A DNA stretch of 64,000 nucleotides from Deltaproteobacteria bacterium (GTDB taxonomy: Bacteria > Myxococcota_A > Polyangia > JACPQR01), in the NCBI GenBank assembly GCA_016190375.1, contig JACPQR010000099.1:1-64000 (forward strand), in the 5' to 3' direction. The position numbers were made by a program, and so were the translations under genes. Below, piece by piece: positions 17,251 through 25,586 of the stretch. How positions within the stretch are numbered: the stretch's first letter is position 1; every line of letters starts with the position of its first letter. Below the pieces are notes generated by a model. That model was not told the origin of the DNA. It ran no database searches and was given only the letters and a program-made list of their open reading frames with translations.

Positions 17251-18159
17251 GTGCGTCGCCTTCAACTCGTCCTGTTCGCCATCCACATCGCGCCCGCTTG
17301 CGGAGGGGGCCAGTCCAGCGAGCCGGGGAACGGCCCCACCGAGGAAGCGTCCCGGTCAGGCGGGAGCGGCGGCGAGGAGGGAGCGGGCGAGGCCGGAGTG
17401 GGCGAGGCCGGAGCGGGCGAGGCCGGAGCGGGGAACGAGTTCCAGCTCGGCCGGTCGGACACGGCGGGGCAAGCACACGGAGAGCACCCCTCGCAGATCG
17501 AGGCGACCCGGACCCAGGCGGCCATGCGGCTCTTCGTCGTCGACCCGGAGGCGGGTCCGATCGCCGGCATCGTGATCAAGATGACGGCGCCGGACGGCAC
17601 CGAGTACTTCACCGAGGAGACCGACTCCCAGGGCTACGCGGAGGTGCTCGTTCCCGTCGGCCAGCGGTATGGGATGGAGTACCTGAGCCTCGGCCGTCGG
17701 AACAGCACGGCGAACGTCGAGGTGCCTGCCGGGCCGAACCAGGACATCCGCCTGACCCTCCGTTACAGACGGCGTCGCGCCGCGCAGCCCGCGCAGGCCG
17801 CGCAGGCCGCGCAGGGGGAGCCGCAGCGGTTCGTCCTCGAGGGGATCGAGTTCGACAGCGGCAGAGCGACGATCCGGCCCGAGTCGAACGCTCGGCTCGA
17901 CCGCATCGTCGAGTATCTGAGGCACAAGGCGAGCGCGCGCATCCGGGTCGCCGGCTACACCGACAACGTCGGCAACCCGCGGACGAACCAGACTCTCTCG
18001 GAGCAGCGCGCGCAGGCCGTCCGCGCCTACCTCGTCTCGCAGGGCATCGACGGTGGGCGCGTCGAGGCCGTCGGCCACGGAGACCAGAGCCCCATCGCAC
18101 CAAACGACACCGAAGAGGGCCGGCAGCAGAACCGGCGTATCGAGGCCACCGAGCTGTAG
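17251..18159 (+). CDS. OmpA-family lipoprotein
   Basis: 302 aa from a GTG preceded by AGGAGG. The lipoprotein signal ends at IAPAC (Cys17). A Gly/Glu/Ala repeat region (about 44-60, three GEAGAG-type units) is followed by a beta-rich domain (about 90-170) resembling a carboxypeptidase-regulatory-like fold, a short QAAQAAQ tract and a C-terminal OmpA-like peptidoglycan-binding domain (about 190-302). That domain shows GIEFDSGRATIRPESNARLD, GYTDNVGNPRTNQTLSEQRA and GDQSPIAPNDTEEGRQQNRR. Likely anchors the outer membrane to peptidoglycan. Confidence 0.92.
   Translation: MRRLQLVLFAIHIAPACGGGQSSEPGNGPTEEASRSGGSGGEEGAGEAGVGEAGAGEAGAGNEFQLGRSDTAGQAHGEHPSQIEATRTQAAMRLFVVDPEAGPIAGIVIKMTAPDGTEYFTEETDSQGYAEVLVPVGQRYGMEYLSLGRRNSTANVEVPAGPNQDIRLTLRYRRRRAAQPAQAAQAAQGEPQRFVLEGIEFDSGRATIRPESNARLDRIVEYLRHKASARIRVAGYTDNVGNPRTNQTLSEQRAQAVRAYLVSQGIDGGRVEAVGHGDQSPIAPNDTEEGRQQNRRIEATEL
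17381..17431 (+). repeat. 15-bp tandem repeat (three copies)
   Basis: Near-perfect units GAGCGGGCGAGGCCG coding for Ala-Gly-Glu-Ala-Gly in the OmpA-family lipoprotein. A length-variable spacer is likely. Confidence 0.7.
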
Positions 18160-18257
18160 AGACGTCGTCCATCGAGGCGTCGCTCGAGGGTGTGCGTTAG
18201 CCGCCGCGAGGGCTCCGCGACCGGTCACCTGGTGCGCCATCGCTTCCGTCGGGCCAG

Positions 18258-19052
18258 CTACCTCGCGACGCCGTCGGGGACGCCGTAGAAGTAGTAGCCC
18301 CTGCCGAGCGGGAAGTAGCGGTAGCGGCCGAACTCCCACCGGTACCGTTCGCCGAATGGCGCGACCATCTCGCGCAGGTCGGCCTCCGTGTAGATGCGCA
18401 GGGTGCTGACGAAGCCGTCCCAGGCCGACACCGAGAGCATGACCGGGCTGAACCACGTGATCAGGAACTTGCCGAGCCGCGGCTCGGGGGTCAGGACGGG
18501 GTTCGCCATGGCCGCGGCGATCCCCATGGGCGCCCAGGGGACGAAGCGCAAGGGATTGCGGTCGAAGGGCTCGGAGATGAAGATGCTGGCTCCGCTCCTC
18601 GCGGCGTCGGCGAGGATGCTCCGCGCGATCTCGGGAGGGAAGTGGTGGAAGGCGTTGATGACCACCCGCGCGCGCCCTCGCCCGAGCGAATCGGGGATCC
18701 TCGTCGCGTCGACCGGCTCGGGGAAGAAGTCGATCGACTCGGGGTCGGCGGCGCGGGCGCGCTCCCAGGCCAGCACCCGGGGAAACAGGTCCGTGAGGAT
18801 GAAGCGCGGTGACCTGTCGCCGGAACGACGGAACTCCGCCGCGAGGATCTCCGCGGGCCCGCCGGCCCCGCAGCAGAGGTCGAGCACCTCGTGGGTGCCG
18901 GCCTCGTCGAGGAAAGCTCTGAACGGCGCGACGAGCTCGCGAAGGACTCCACCCCACCGGAGGGTCCGGCTGAGCGACTCGACGATCGAGTCCCTCAGGT
19001 CGGGGCCGACCCACTCGAGGTCGTTGAACTCGAAGAGCTGAGCGCGTTTCAC
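18258..19052 (-). CDS. Class I SAM-dependent methyltransferase
   Basis: 264 aa. Motif I is HEVLDLCCGAGGPAEILA (about 54-71), followed by RFILTDLFPRVLAWERAR (post-I acidic residue Asp) and RARVVINAFHHFPPEIAR, the usual beta-4 region. The C-terminal half is rich in aromatic residues (RYRWEFGRYRYFPLGRGYYFYG). Cytosolic; substrate unknown. Ten bases upstream of the DDDIPF-tailed gene on the same strand, so the two may share a transcript. Confidence 0.85.
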   Translation of the reverse strand: MKRAQLFEFNDLEWVGPDLRDSIVESLSRTLRWGGVLRELVAPFRAFLDEAGTHEVLDLCCGAGGPAEILAAEFRRSGDRSPRFILTDLFPRVLAWERARAADPESIDFFPEPVDATRIPDSLGRGRARVVINAFHHFPPEIARSILADAARSGASIFISEPFDRNPLRFVPWAPMGIAAAMANPVLTPEPRLGKFLITWFSPVMLSVSAWDGFVSTLRIYTEADLREMVAPFGERYRWEFGRYRYFPLGRGYYFYGVPDGVAR

Positions 19053-19061
19053 GGCAGGGAC

Positions 19062-19490
19062 TCAGAAGGGGATGTCGTCGTCCGTATGGGGCGGAGCGTC
19101 GTCGTCGGCCTCCGGCGTGGGTCCACCGCCCTGCTGGCGCGCGATCTCCGCTTCGATCGCGGCGAGGAGCACGCGCTCCTTCTCGTGCCAGCGCGACTTG
19201 GCGGGATCCGCGAGGCTGCGGCGCGAGCCCTGCGCGTAGAACTCCAGGTCGCGCGTGCTCGCGCCCGCGATCGGCGCGCCCGCGCTGCGACCGTACGGTG
19301 GGAAGACCATGCCGCCCGATCCGGTCGCCGCAGGGCGCGCGCGAACGGGCGCGGCGCCGCCGATCGCGAGATCGCCGAGGCGCAGGGTGAACCCGTCGCC
19401 GCTCCTGATCGCCGTTCCGACGCGCACTTGCTCCACTCGACCGTCCGGGCGCGTCACCGCCACTGTCACGGGGAGCTCTCGATCGTCCAC
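19062..19490 (-). CDS. DUF3820-like protein with SSB-type C-terminal tail (DDDIPF)
   Basis: 142 aa from a GTG. The N-terminus (1-50) looks beta-rich. Residues about 62-118 (PPYGRSAGAPIAGASTRDLE then a basic WHEKERVLLAAIEAEIARQ) resemble the small DUF3820-like domain seen in DNA-metabolism proteins. A Gly/Pro/acidic linker leads to the exact end HTDDDIPF, the tip that single-stranded DNA-binding protein uses to recruit repair and replication enzymes. No OB fold is visible, so it is not itself an obvious SSB. Inferred role: docks on SSB-binding enzymes or mimics SSB. Confidence 0.7.
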   Translation of the reverse strand: MDDRELPVTVAVTRPDGRVEQVRVGTAIRSGDGFTLRLGDLAIGGAAPVRARPAATGSGGMVFPPYGRSAGAPIAGASTRDLEFYAQGSRRSLADPAKSRWHEKERVLLAAIEAEIARQQGGGPTPEADDDAPPHTDDDIPF

Positions 19491-19585
19491 GATCGATCAC
19501 TCCCACCATCGCGGGTTCCCTGTCAACGGAAACGTCCAGGGCGAGGCGCGTTGATTCCATCGCCGCCGGCCTTCGATTGGCGTGC

Positions 19586-20461
19586 ATGAAGGTCCGCGAC
19601 GTGATGACGAGGAACGTGACGACCGTCGGCGAAGATGACGACCTGGCGCTCGCCCTGCAGATCCTCCTGTGGAGCGGGTTCCGGCACCTGCCCGTCGTGC
19701 GGCGCGGCGAGGTGGTCGGCGTGCTGAGCGAGCACGACGTCGTGCCGCGGCGGCAGGAGCGGGACACGGTCAGTGTCTTCAGGACCGAGGGGCTCGTGCG
19801 TGACGCCATGGCGTCCCCGGCCGAGACGATCCACCCGGACGCGGAGCTGGAGGACGCCGCCCTCAGGATGGTCGGGCGGAAGGTCGGCTGCCTGCCAGTC
19901 GTGGAAGGCGGGAGCCTCGCCGGGATCATCACGATGACCGACCTCGCGACGGAGGTCGTCCGCAGGAGCCTGCCGCCGATCGGCGCGATGACGCGAACGG
20001 TCGAGGCGGTCATGACGCCCGATCCCGTCACGTGCCATGCGGACGACAGGCTCCTCGAGGCGGCGGCGAGGATGGTCCAGTTCAACGTCCGCCACCTGCC
20101 CGTCATCGACGCGGACGAGCATGTGATCGGGGTCCTCTCGGACCGGGACATCCGGCAGGCCATCGGCAACCCCCTCTTGCCGCTGACCGAGGTCAAGCCC
20201 TGGCGTTCCGAGCTCAAGTCCAGAAGCGAGCTGCGGGTGGCCGACGCGATGACCCGAGCGCCCGTGATCGTGCACCACGACGACTCGCTGGAGCGGCTCA
20301 TCAACGATCTGATCGACGAGCGGGTCGGCGCGGTGCCGGTCGTCGACCACGAGGAGCGGCTCGTCGGCATCGTCTCCTATCTCGACGTCCTCGCCTCGAC
20401 CGGGAGGCTCCCGGACCGCGGCGCCATTCAGACCCCGCACCCTGCGCCCGCCGGGATGTGA
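19586..20461 (+). CDS. Four-CBS-domain protein
   Basis: 291 aa starting MKVRDVMTRNVTTV; a TTG at 19577 is an alternative. Four CBS repeats are visible, each opening with V..(V/A)M and closing with LPVV/AVPVV....GI(I/V/L): about 1-55, 72-125, 138-193 and 217-270. Two Bateman modules stacked in one chain, with no enzyme domain. Expected to bind adenosyl ligands and to act as a regulatory platform. Divergent from the DDDIPF gene. Confidence 0.88.
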   Translation: MKVRDVMTRNVTTVGEDDDLALALQILLWSGFRHLPVVRRGEVVGVLSEHDVVPRRQERDTVSVFRTEGLVRDAMASPAETIHPDAELEDAALRMVGRKVGCLPVVEGGSLAGIITMTDLATEVVRRSLPPIGAMTRTVEAVMTPDPVTCHADDRLLEAAARMVQFNVRHLPVIDADEHVIGVLSDRDIRQAIGNPLLPLTEVKPWRSELKSRSELRVADAMTRAPVIVHHDDSLERLINDLIDERVGAVPVVDHEERLVGIVSYLDVLASTGRLPDRGAIQTPHPAPAGM

Positions 20462-20637
20462 TCTTCCCGCGGGTTCTCCTTCCGGGCGACGAGATCGTCA
20501 TCCGTGCCTTCGATCTGTCGCGCGGCGTCGCTGGCCAGGGCTATCGCGAGGCGAAGCTCATCCGCCACGTCTCGGGCGAGCCGTGCGCGCCCATGGGGCC
20601 CTTGCGCGCCAGCAGGCCGGCGAGCTGATGATGCGGC

Positions 20638-20859
20638 TCAGCGCTCGAACGCGGACCGCGGGACGCCGCTCTGCCGGATGATCGAGAGCAGCGTGCCGGT
20701 CCGCAGCTCTGCGTGATCGGGCACGGGCACCGTCGTGGTGCCAGCGTCCGTCCTGGACTGCATCACGACGTGGCTGCCGCGCCGTCGCACCTCGACGAAG
20801 CCGAAATCGGCGAGGATGCCGCAGACCTCGCGACCGGAGAGGACCCGGAGCTTACCCAT
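20638..20859 (-). CDS. hicA: HicA-type mRNA interferase toxin
   Basis: 73 aa. VLSGREVCGILADFGFVEVR, RRGSHVVM and the C-terminal GTLLSIIRQSGVPRSAF give the dsRBD-like HicA fold with the catalytic His in GSHVV. Length is typical. Overlaps the end of hicB by eight bases, the usual tight arrangement. Role: ribosome-independent mRNA cleavage. Confidence 0.9.
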   Translation of the reverse strand: MGKLRVLSGREVCGILADFGFVEVRRRGSHVVMQSRTDAGTTTVPVPDHAELRTGTLLSIIRQSGVPRSAFER

Positions 20860-21076
20860 TCGCGGCGTCGAACCGCGTCACGTAGACCTCGGTGTGGAGG
20901 CGCCGTTCGACCTCCTGAGGGTCGGCGCACTCGAGGAAGAGCTCCACGGCCTCCCTCAGGTTCGCCATGGCCTCCTCGAGCGTCCCACCCTGGCTGGCGA
21001 CGTCGATCTCCGGGCACAAGGCGACGAAGCCGTCACCTTCACGTTCGAGAATCGCAGTGAAGCTCCTACCGGGCAT
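20852..21076 (-). CDS. hicB: HicB-type antitoxin
   Basis: 74 aa from the ATG giving MPGRSFTAILEREGDGFVAL. The pattern GDGFVALCPEIDVASQGGTLEEAMANLREAVELF (here split for quoting) is the RNase-H-like HicB core. A longer frame upstream is unsupported. It precedes hicA (hicB-hicA order). No Shine-Dalgarno is seen, and a TATACT -10 element lies only nine bases before the ATG, which suggests a leaderless transcript. Confidence 0.85.
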   Translation of the reverse strand: MPGRSFTAILEREGDGFVALCPEIDVASQGGTLEEAMANLREAVELFLECADPQEVERRLHTEVYVTRFDAANG

Positions 21077-21085
21077 CGTCGAGCC

Positions 21086-21091
21086 AGTATA
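21086..21091 (-). promoter_or_regulatory. Candidate -10 element (TATACT) of hicBA
   Basis: TATACT on the minus strand, nine bases before the hicB ATG. No good -35 at 17 bases. If used, transcription would start at or next to the ATG. Confidence 0.35.
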
Positions 21092-21114
21092 GCGCAGCCG
21101 CGGCCACGCCGCCC

Positions 21115-21828
21115 TCAGCGTCTGATCGGGCCGAGGTGCGTGATGTGCCAGCTCTGGCCCCAGTTGATCATCACGCGGATCTCGAACGCACGGCGCCGTC
21201 CCGTGGTCGAGCGGGCGTGCAGGAAGTTGTGGCGACAGGACCAGTAGGGGATCCGGTTTCCTTCGCTGCCCCGCTCCTGCCACGTGCAGCGTCCCATCTG
21301 GAAGCGGTCGAACGAGAGATCCGCGACGTCGGGGAAGCGGTCGTGCTCGATGTGAAGATCCTCCTCGTACCAGGCGACGAGCCGCCGGTGGTAGCGAGCC
21401 GGATCCGCCATGGCCTTCACGATGTCGAACGCGGCGGCCGGGAAGAAGACGTCGAGCACGCCGGATGGGTCGTCGGCCTTGATTGCCTCGAGCAGGCGAG
21501 GAGCCCAGGCCTCGGCCGTGGCCGGCGACGGAGTCGTCCCGCGCTCCCGGTTTTCCGAGGGAACCGCCGGCGCGCCCGCGTCTGCCTCGGCCTGCGGTCC
21601 GCCGTCGGCTGGAGCGGGCGCCTGCCGAGCCTGGGGTGTCGGGCTCTCGACAGGGCTGGCTGCAGCCGGCATGGTCTTGGTCGTGGGGACCGGTCGCCCG
21701 TCGACCGACCGCGCGCCGCGATCGCCGGACTGCTCGGCGGCGGGGCGAGCAGCCGGGCGGGACGGCTCGGAGGCGCAGGCAGCAGCGAGCAGGAGGGCAA
21801 GAAGCACGGTCCTGGGTCGTCCACTCAC
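21115..21828 (-). CDS. Putative lipoprotein of unknown function
   Basis: 237 aa. The signal ends at AAAC (Cys19), followed by a long Ala/Pro/Glu-rich linker to about residue 110. The C-terminal domain (about 118-237) starts LLEAIKADDPSGVLDVFFP and contains RCTWQERG...IPYWSCRHNFLHAR with two cysteines, ending HITHLGPIRR. The layout of linker plus a single small domain fits a periplasmic lipoprotein. No family recognised. Confidence 0.75.
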   Translation of the reverse strand: MSGRPRTVLLALLLAAACASEPSRPAARPAAEQSGDRGARSVDGRPVPTTKTMPAAASPVESPTPQARQAPAPADGGPQAEADAGAPAVPSENRERGTTPSPATAEAWAPRLLEAIKADDPSGVLDVFFPAAAFDIVKAMADPARYHRRLVAWYEEDLHIEHDRFPDVADLSFDRFQMGRCTWQERGSEGNRIPYWSCRHNFLHARSTTGRRRAFEIRVMINWGQSWHITHLGPIRR

Positions 21829-22014
21829 GGGTCGAGCTTATGCCATGGAATCAGACGTCATCCTGAACGACTCGTACTGGCCCGCTGAACGAATTGTCCA
21901 GGCCGTCTCTCCGTCGGCCGAAAAGCCGAGCAAGATCGGGGGAAGCTGGGCTGGTCCGGACGCTGCAACACCAGGCGGCACGAGGTCGAATCGGGCCTCA
22001 CCAAGGAGGTCGCC

Positions 22015-22761
22015 ATGAAGCCCACTCGCCGCCTGCCGCTGTTCGCCGTGATCATCGCTTCGGTCGTTCCGTCTTCGGCTTGCATCCTCGGAGGGGGGCA
22101 CGACCACTCCGACGCCGAGTCGAGCACGTTCTCGGTCGTGCTGGCGGATGACCGGGAGATCGAGGGGAGCCTTCGCCTCCCCGCGGACGCCGTGGAGATC
22201 GACGTCCTCGGCCAGAGCTTCGTCCTTTCGCAGCCCACGGCCAGCCCGTCGGAGGATGGCAGCGCGTGGATCGTGACGAACGACGACGGCAGCATGGTGC
22301 TCGCCGAAGCCCTCGACGAGCGCACGGTGCGGATCGTCAGCGGCGGTGCGGAGCTCTTCGTCGACTTCGCCGAGCCGCCCTCCTCCGACCCGCGCGAAGC
22401 GTGCGAGATCGCCGTCGCGATCGTCGACGGCGTTCTGGCGGCGGAGGCGACCGTGGCCGCCGGCCGCTACGCCACCTCCGACGAGGCCGGCGGTGGCCGG
22501 TTCGGTTCGAGCGCGACGCTGGGCGGCGGCCGGTACGGCTCGGGCGCGACGCTGGGCGGCGGACGCAGTGGCTCGGGCGCGACGCTCGGCGGCGGCCGCT
22601 ACGGCTCGAGGGGGACGCTCGGCGGCGGCCGCAGTGGCTCGGGCGCGACGCTGGGTGGCGGCCGGTACGGCTCTGGCGCGGCGCACGGGGGAGGTCGGTA
22701 CGGCTCGGCGGCGGTGTCCGGTTTTGGCCTTGCGGGCTACTTCCCGGAAGACGCCGGCTGA
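22015..22761 (+). CDS. Putative lipoprotein with C-terminal GGGRYGSGATL repeats
   Basis: 248 aa preceded by GGAGGTCGCC. A signal peptide with a lax lipobox (PSSAC, Cys23) is followed by a compact domain (about 35-155) rich in beta strands (AVEIDVLGQSFVLSQ, RTVRIVSGGAELFVDF). The C-terminus has seven tandem 11-residue units of the type GGGR(Y/S/F)GSGATL (159-235) and a short end (GLAGYFPEDAG). The Gly/Ser/aromatic repeats could form an extended flexible or adhesive tail. No family recognised. Confidence 0.75.
   Translation: MKPTRRLPLFAVIIASVVPSSACILGGGHDHSDAESSTFSVVLADDREIEGSLRLPADAVEIDVLGQSFVLSQPTASPSEDGSAWIVTNDDGSMVLAEALDERTVRIVSGGAELFVDFAEPPSSDPREACEIAVAIVDGVLAAEATVAAGRYATSDEAGGGRFGSSATLGGGRYGSGATLGGGRSGSGATLGGGRYGSRGTLGGGRSGSGATLGGGRYGSGAAHGGGRYGSAAVSGFGLAGYFPEDAG
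22489..22719 (+). repeat. 33-bp tandem repeat, seven copies
   Basis: Units coding for GGGRxGSxAxx. Internal copies are nearly identical; copies alternate Tyr and Ser at position 5 (Y-S-Y-S-Y). Copy number is likely to vary between strains by slippage or recombination. Confidence 0.85.
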
Positions 22762-22836
22762 TCACCGCTCCGCCCGCGCACGATTACAGCCCCGCGGGGC
22801 TTGAAACTCGAAAGCCGCCGACACACCTCACCGACC

Positions 22837-23322
22837 ATGCTCCTCAGAGGTCCGGGTAAGGTCGAGCTCGAGGTCACGATCAACGGCGGTCCGCACCGCA
22901 TCTGGGTAGAGCCGCGCCGCACGCTCCTCGAGTTGCTCCGGCTGGATCTGGGCCTGATGGGCGCCAAGGAGTCGTGCGGCGAGGGCCACTGCGGAGCCTG
23001 CACCGTTCTGGTCGATGCGAAGCCCGTCTACGCCTGCCTGTTGCCCGCCCTCGACGTCGAAGGTCGCGAGGTCACGACCATCGAGGGCCTCGCGGTCGAC
23101 GGCCGGCTTCACTCGGTCCAGCAGGCCTTCCTCGACGTCGACGCCCTGCAGTGCGGCTATTGCACGCCAGGTCAGATCATGGCCGTCGTGGGGCTCCTCG
23201 CCCGGAACCCTCGCCCGAGCGCGGACGACGTTCGCATGGCGCTGTCGGGAAACCTCTGCCGCTGCGGCTGCTATCCGCGAATCATTCGGGCCGCGCTGCA
23301 CGCATCGGCCGGCCCGGAATGA
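22837..23322 (+). CDS. Molybdenum hydroxylase [2Fe-2S] small subunit
   Basis: 161 aa from the ATG giving MLLRGPGKVELEV; a TTG at 22801 is possible. The first cluster motif CGEGHCGAC...C uses Cys47, 52, 55 and 67. The second uses Cys106 and 109 (CGYC) with Cys141 and 143 (CRCGC). This is the standard small subunit of xanthine dehydrogenase/aldehyde oxidoreductase enzymes and passes electrons from the molybdenum site. No Tat signal, so cytosolic. Its stop overlaps the next gene by four bases (ATGA). Confidence 0.95.
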   Translation: MLLRGPGKVELEVTINGGPHRIWVEPRRTLLELLRLDLGLMGAKESCGEGHCGACTVLVDAKPVYACLLPALDVEGREVTTIEGLAVDGRLHSVQQAFLDVDALQCGYCTPGQIMAVVGLLARNPRPSADDVRMALSGNLCRCGCYPRIIRAALHASAGPE

Positions 23323-25586
23323 GGATCGTTCGACAGACGGTCGAGTTCGAGGGCCGCCGCCGCGAGAAGCTCGAGCCCGTCGAGGAGCGTGTCGGGCTGC
23401 CCCTTCTCGAGAAGACCTGGCTCGTCGGAAGACCCTCCCCGAGAGTCGACGGCATCCCCCGCGTGACCGGCGCTGCCGCCTACTCCACCGACGTCGTGCT
23501 GCCGGGGATGCTCCACGCCGCGATCCTGCGGAGCCCCCATCCCCACGCTCGGGTCGTGCACGTGGATTCGAGCGAGGCCGAGCGGCTGCCGGGAGTGCAC
23601 GCGGTCATCCACTCGGGAAACGTCCAGGAGCTCGGTCCGCTGGCGGACCAGGCGCGGCGGACCCTGGGCACCACCGTTCACTTCGTCGGCGACGAGGTCG
23701 CCGCGGTCGCCGCGGACGACCCGAACGTGGCAGCCGACGCGCTGCGACGCATCCGAGTCCGGTACGAGCCCTTGCCCTTCGTGATCGATCCGGTGGCCGC
23801 GCTCGAGCCAGGAGCGCCCGAGGTGCTGCCGGGCGGGAATCGTTCCGGACACGAGAGGCGGCGCCGTGGCGACGTCGATCGCGCCTTGAAGAAGGCCCAC
23901 GTGATCGTCGAGCGCTCCCTGCGAACGAGCCCGGCTGTGCACCACGCGATGGAGCCGCACGCGAGCGTCGTGGCATGGGACGGCGACGCGCTGGTCGTCT
24001 GGGACTCGACCCAGCACGCGTACGGCGTACGACGGCAGATCGCCGATGCCCTCCGGCTGCCGCTCGCGTCGGTGCGGGTCGTCAACCGCTGGATCGGCGG
24101 CGGCTTCGGCGCCAAGCAGGGGATGAGCGCGCACACGCTGATCGCGGCGCTGCTCGCGATCCGTTCGGGCCGCCCGGTGGCGCTGGCGCTCGGGCGTCGC
24201 GAGGAGGGCATCGCCACGGGACACAGACCGGCGACCGTCCAGCGGATCACAGTCGCCGCGGATCGCGGAGGCAGGCTCGTGGCGCTCCGGCACCGTGCCT
24301 GGGTCGCGGTGGGCGCCGGCGGCTACAGCGGGCCCGTCACGGGGCCCACGCGCGACCTGTACGCGTGCCCCAACGTCGAGACCGAGGAGCTCGTCGCCTA
24401 CACGCACGCGGGCCCGGCCTGCGCGTTCCGCGGGCCCGGCTTCGTCGAGGGAACGGTGGCCCTGGAGCTGGCGATGGACGAGCTCGCGGGCCGGCTCGGC
24501 CTGGATCCCGCGCAGCTCCGGCTGCTCAACGAGGCAAAGAGGGACCCGGACTCGAACGCAGTCTACGCGCGCAAGCGACTCGGCGAGTGCATCGAGACGG
24601 GAGCGAGGCTCATCGGCTGGAAGGGCCGTGGACCGGCGGGGAGCGGGCGCGGGCTCGGCATGGCGCTCGAGGTGTGGGGCGCGGGCGGCTGGCCGCCGGC
24701 GTACGCGACCTGCGCCTTGCAGCGCGACGGGACCTTCCTCGTGAGCACCGGAACGCAGGACATCGGCACGGGCACGACGACGATGCTCGCGCTCGTTGCG
24801 GCAGAGGAGCTGCACGTCCCTCTGTCCCGGGTGCGCGTCGTCCTGGGCGACACGGCGGCTGGTCCCTATGCGCCGGTCAGCGCCGGAAGCGCGACGGTGC
24901 CCACGATGGCGCCCGCGGTGCGGCATGCTGCCAGCGAGTGCCGGCGGCAGCTCCTCGAGGTCGCCGGACAGGTGCTGGGCCTCGAGCCGGACGGAGCCCG
25001 TGTCACGCTCGAGAACGGCCACGTGAAGGCCGGGCGCAAGCGACTGCCCCTGGCATCGCTCGGCGACCAGCTCGGGGACCATGAGATCATAGGCCGCGGC
25101 GCGCGGGGGCCGAATCCCCAGGCGCAGGCCAGCGTCTTCGGCGCGCAGTTCGCCGAGGTCGAGTGCGATCGCGGGACGGGCTCGGTCCACGTCCGGCGCA
25201 TCGTCGCGGTGCACGACTGCGGGCGCCTCATCGATCCGCTGACGGCCGGCGCCCAGATCGAGGGCGGCGTGATCCAGGGGCTCGGGTACGCGCTCCTCGA
25301 GGAGGGCACGCTGCACGCGCCGTCGGGCCGGCCCCTCGCGGCGGACCTGCACGACTACCGCATCGCGACCGCGATGGACGCGCCCGAGATCGAGCACCGC
25401 TTCGTCGGAGCCGGCGAGCCGGCCCACGGGTGCAATCACGTGGGTGCGCTCGGCCTGGGCGAGCCACCCATCATTCCCACTGCGCCGGCGATCGCGAACG
25501 CCGTGGCGCACGCGCTCGCGATCCGGCCGGACGAGACGCCGATGACCCCCGATCGGATCCTTCGATGGATCGCGGAGGCGACGTGA
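23319..25586 (+). CDS. Molybdopterin-binding large subunit, xanthine dehydrogenase / aldehyde oxidoreductase family
   Basis: 755 aa, normal for the family. The N-terminal hammerhead domain shows PRVDGIPRVTGAAAYSTDV. Cofactor-binding glycine motifs include RWIGGGFGAKQGMSAHTL, CAFRGPGFVEGTVALE and STGTQDIGTGTTTML. The C-terminal active-site Glu is in GALGLGEPPIIPTAPAIANA. The AYRCSFR signature of CO dehydrogenase is absent, so CO oxidation is unlikely. The adjacent FAD subunit with an extra Fe-S motif points to a YagTSR/PaoABC-like aldehyde or heterocycle oxidoreductase. Flanked by 4-base overlaps on both sides. Confidence 0.93.
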   Translation: MRIVRQTVEFEGRRREKLEPVEERVGLPLLEKTWLVGRPSPRVDGIPRVTGAAAYSTDVVLPGMLHAAILRSPHPHARVVHVDSSEAERLPGVHAVIHSGNVQELGPLADQARRTLGTTVHFVGDEVAAVAADDPNVAADALRRIRVRYEPLPFVIDPVAALEPGAPEVLPGGNRSGHERRRRGDVDRALKKAHVIVERSLRTSPAVHHAMEPHASVVAWDGDALVVWDSTQHAYGVRRQIADALRLPLASVRVVNRWIGGGFGAKQGMSAHTLIAALLAIRSGRPVALALGRREEGIATGHRPATVQRITVAADRGGRLVALRHRAWVAVGAGGYSGPVTGPTRDLYACPNVETEELVAYTHAGPACAFRGPGFVEGTVALELAMDELAGRLGLDPAQLRLLNEAKRDPDSNAVYARKRLGECIETGARLIGWKGRGPAGSGRGLGMALEVWGAGGWPPAYATCALQRDGTFLVSTGTQDIGTGTTTMLALVAAEELHVPLSRVRVVLGDTAAGPYAPVSAGSATVPTMAPAVRHAASECRRQLLEVAGQVLGLEPDGARVTLENGHVKAGRKRLPLASLGDQLGDHEIIGRGARGPNPQAQASVFGAQFAEVECDRGTGSVHVRRIVAVHDCGRLIDPLTAGAQIEGGVIQGLGYALLEEGTLHAPSGRPLAADLHDYRIATAMDAPEIEHRFVGAGEPAHGCNHVGALGLGEPPIIPTAPAIANAVAHALAIRPDETPMTPDRILRWIAEAT

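Noticed and set aside
19062..19490. Genuine single-stranded DNA-binding protein
   Set aside because: Only the C-terminal tip matches; no OB-fold pattern and an unrelated middle domain.
17356..20370. Open frame of about 1000 codons on the minus strand
   Set aside because: Crosses several well-supported genes on both strands with Arg/Pro-rich nonsense translation.
19586..20461. IMP dehydrogenase or other CBS-fused enzyme
   Set aside because: All residues are taken up by four CBS repeats; no catalytic domain.
23319..25586. Aerobic CO dehydrogenase (CoxL)
   Set aside because: The AYRCSFR active-site signature is missing and the FAD subunit has the PaoB-type extra cysteines.
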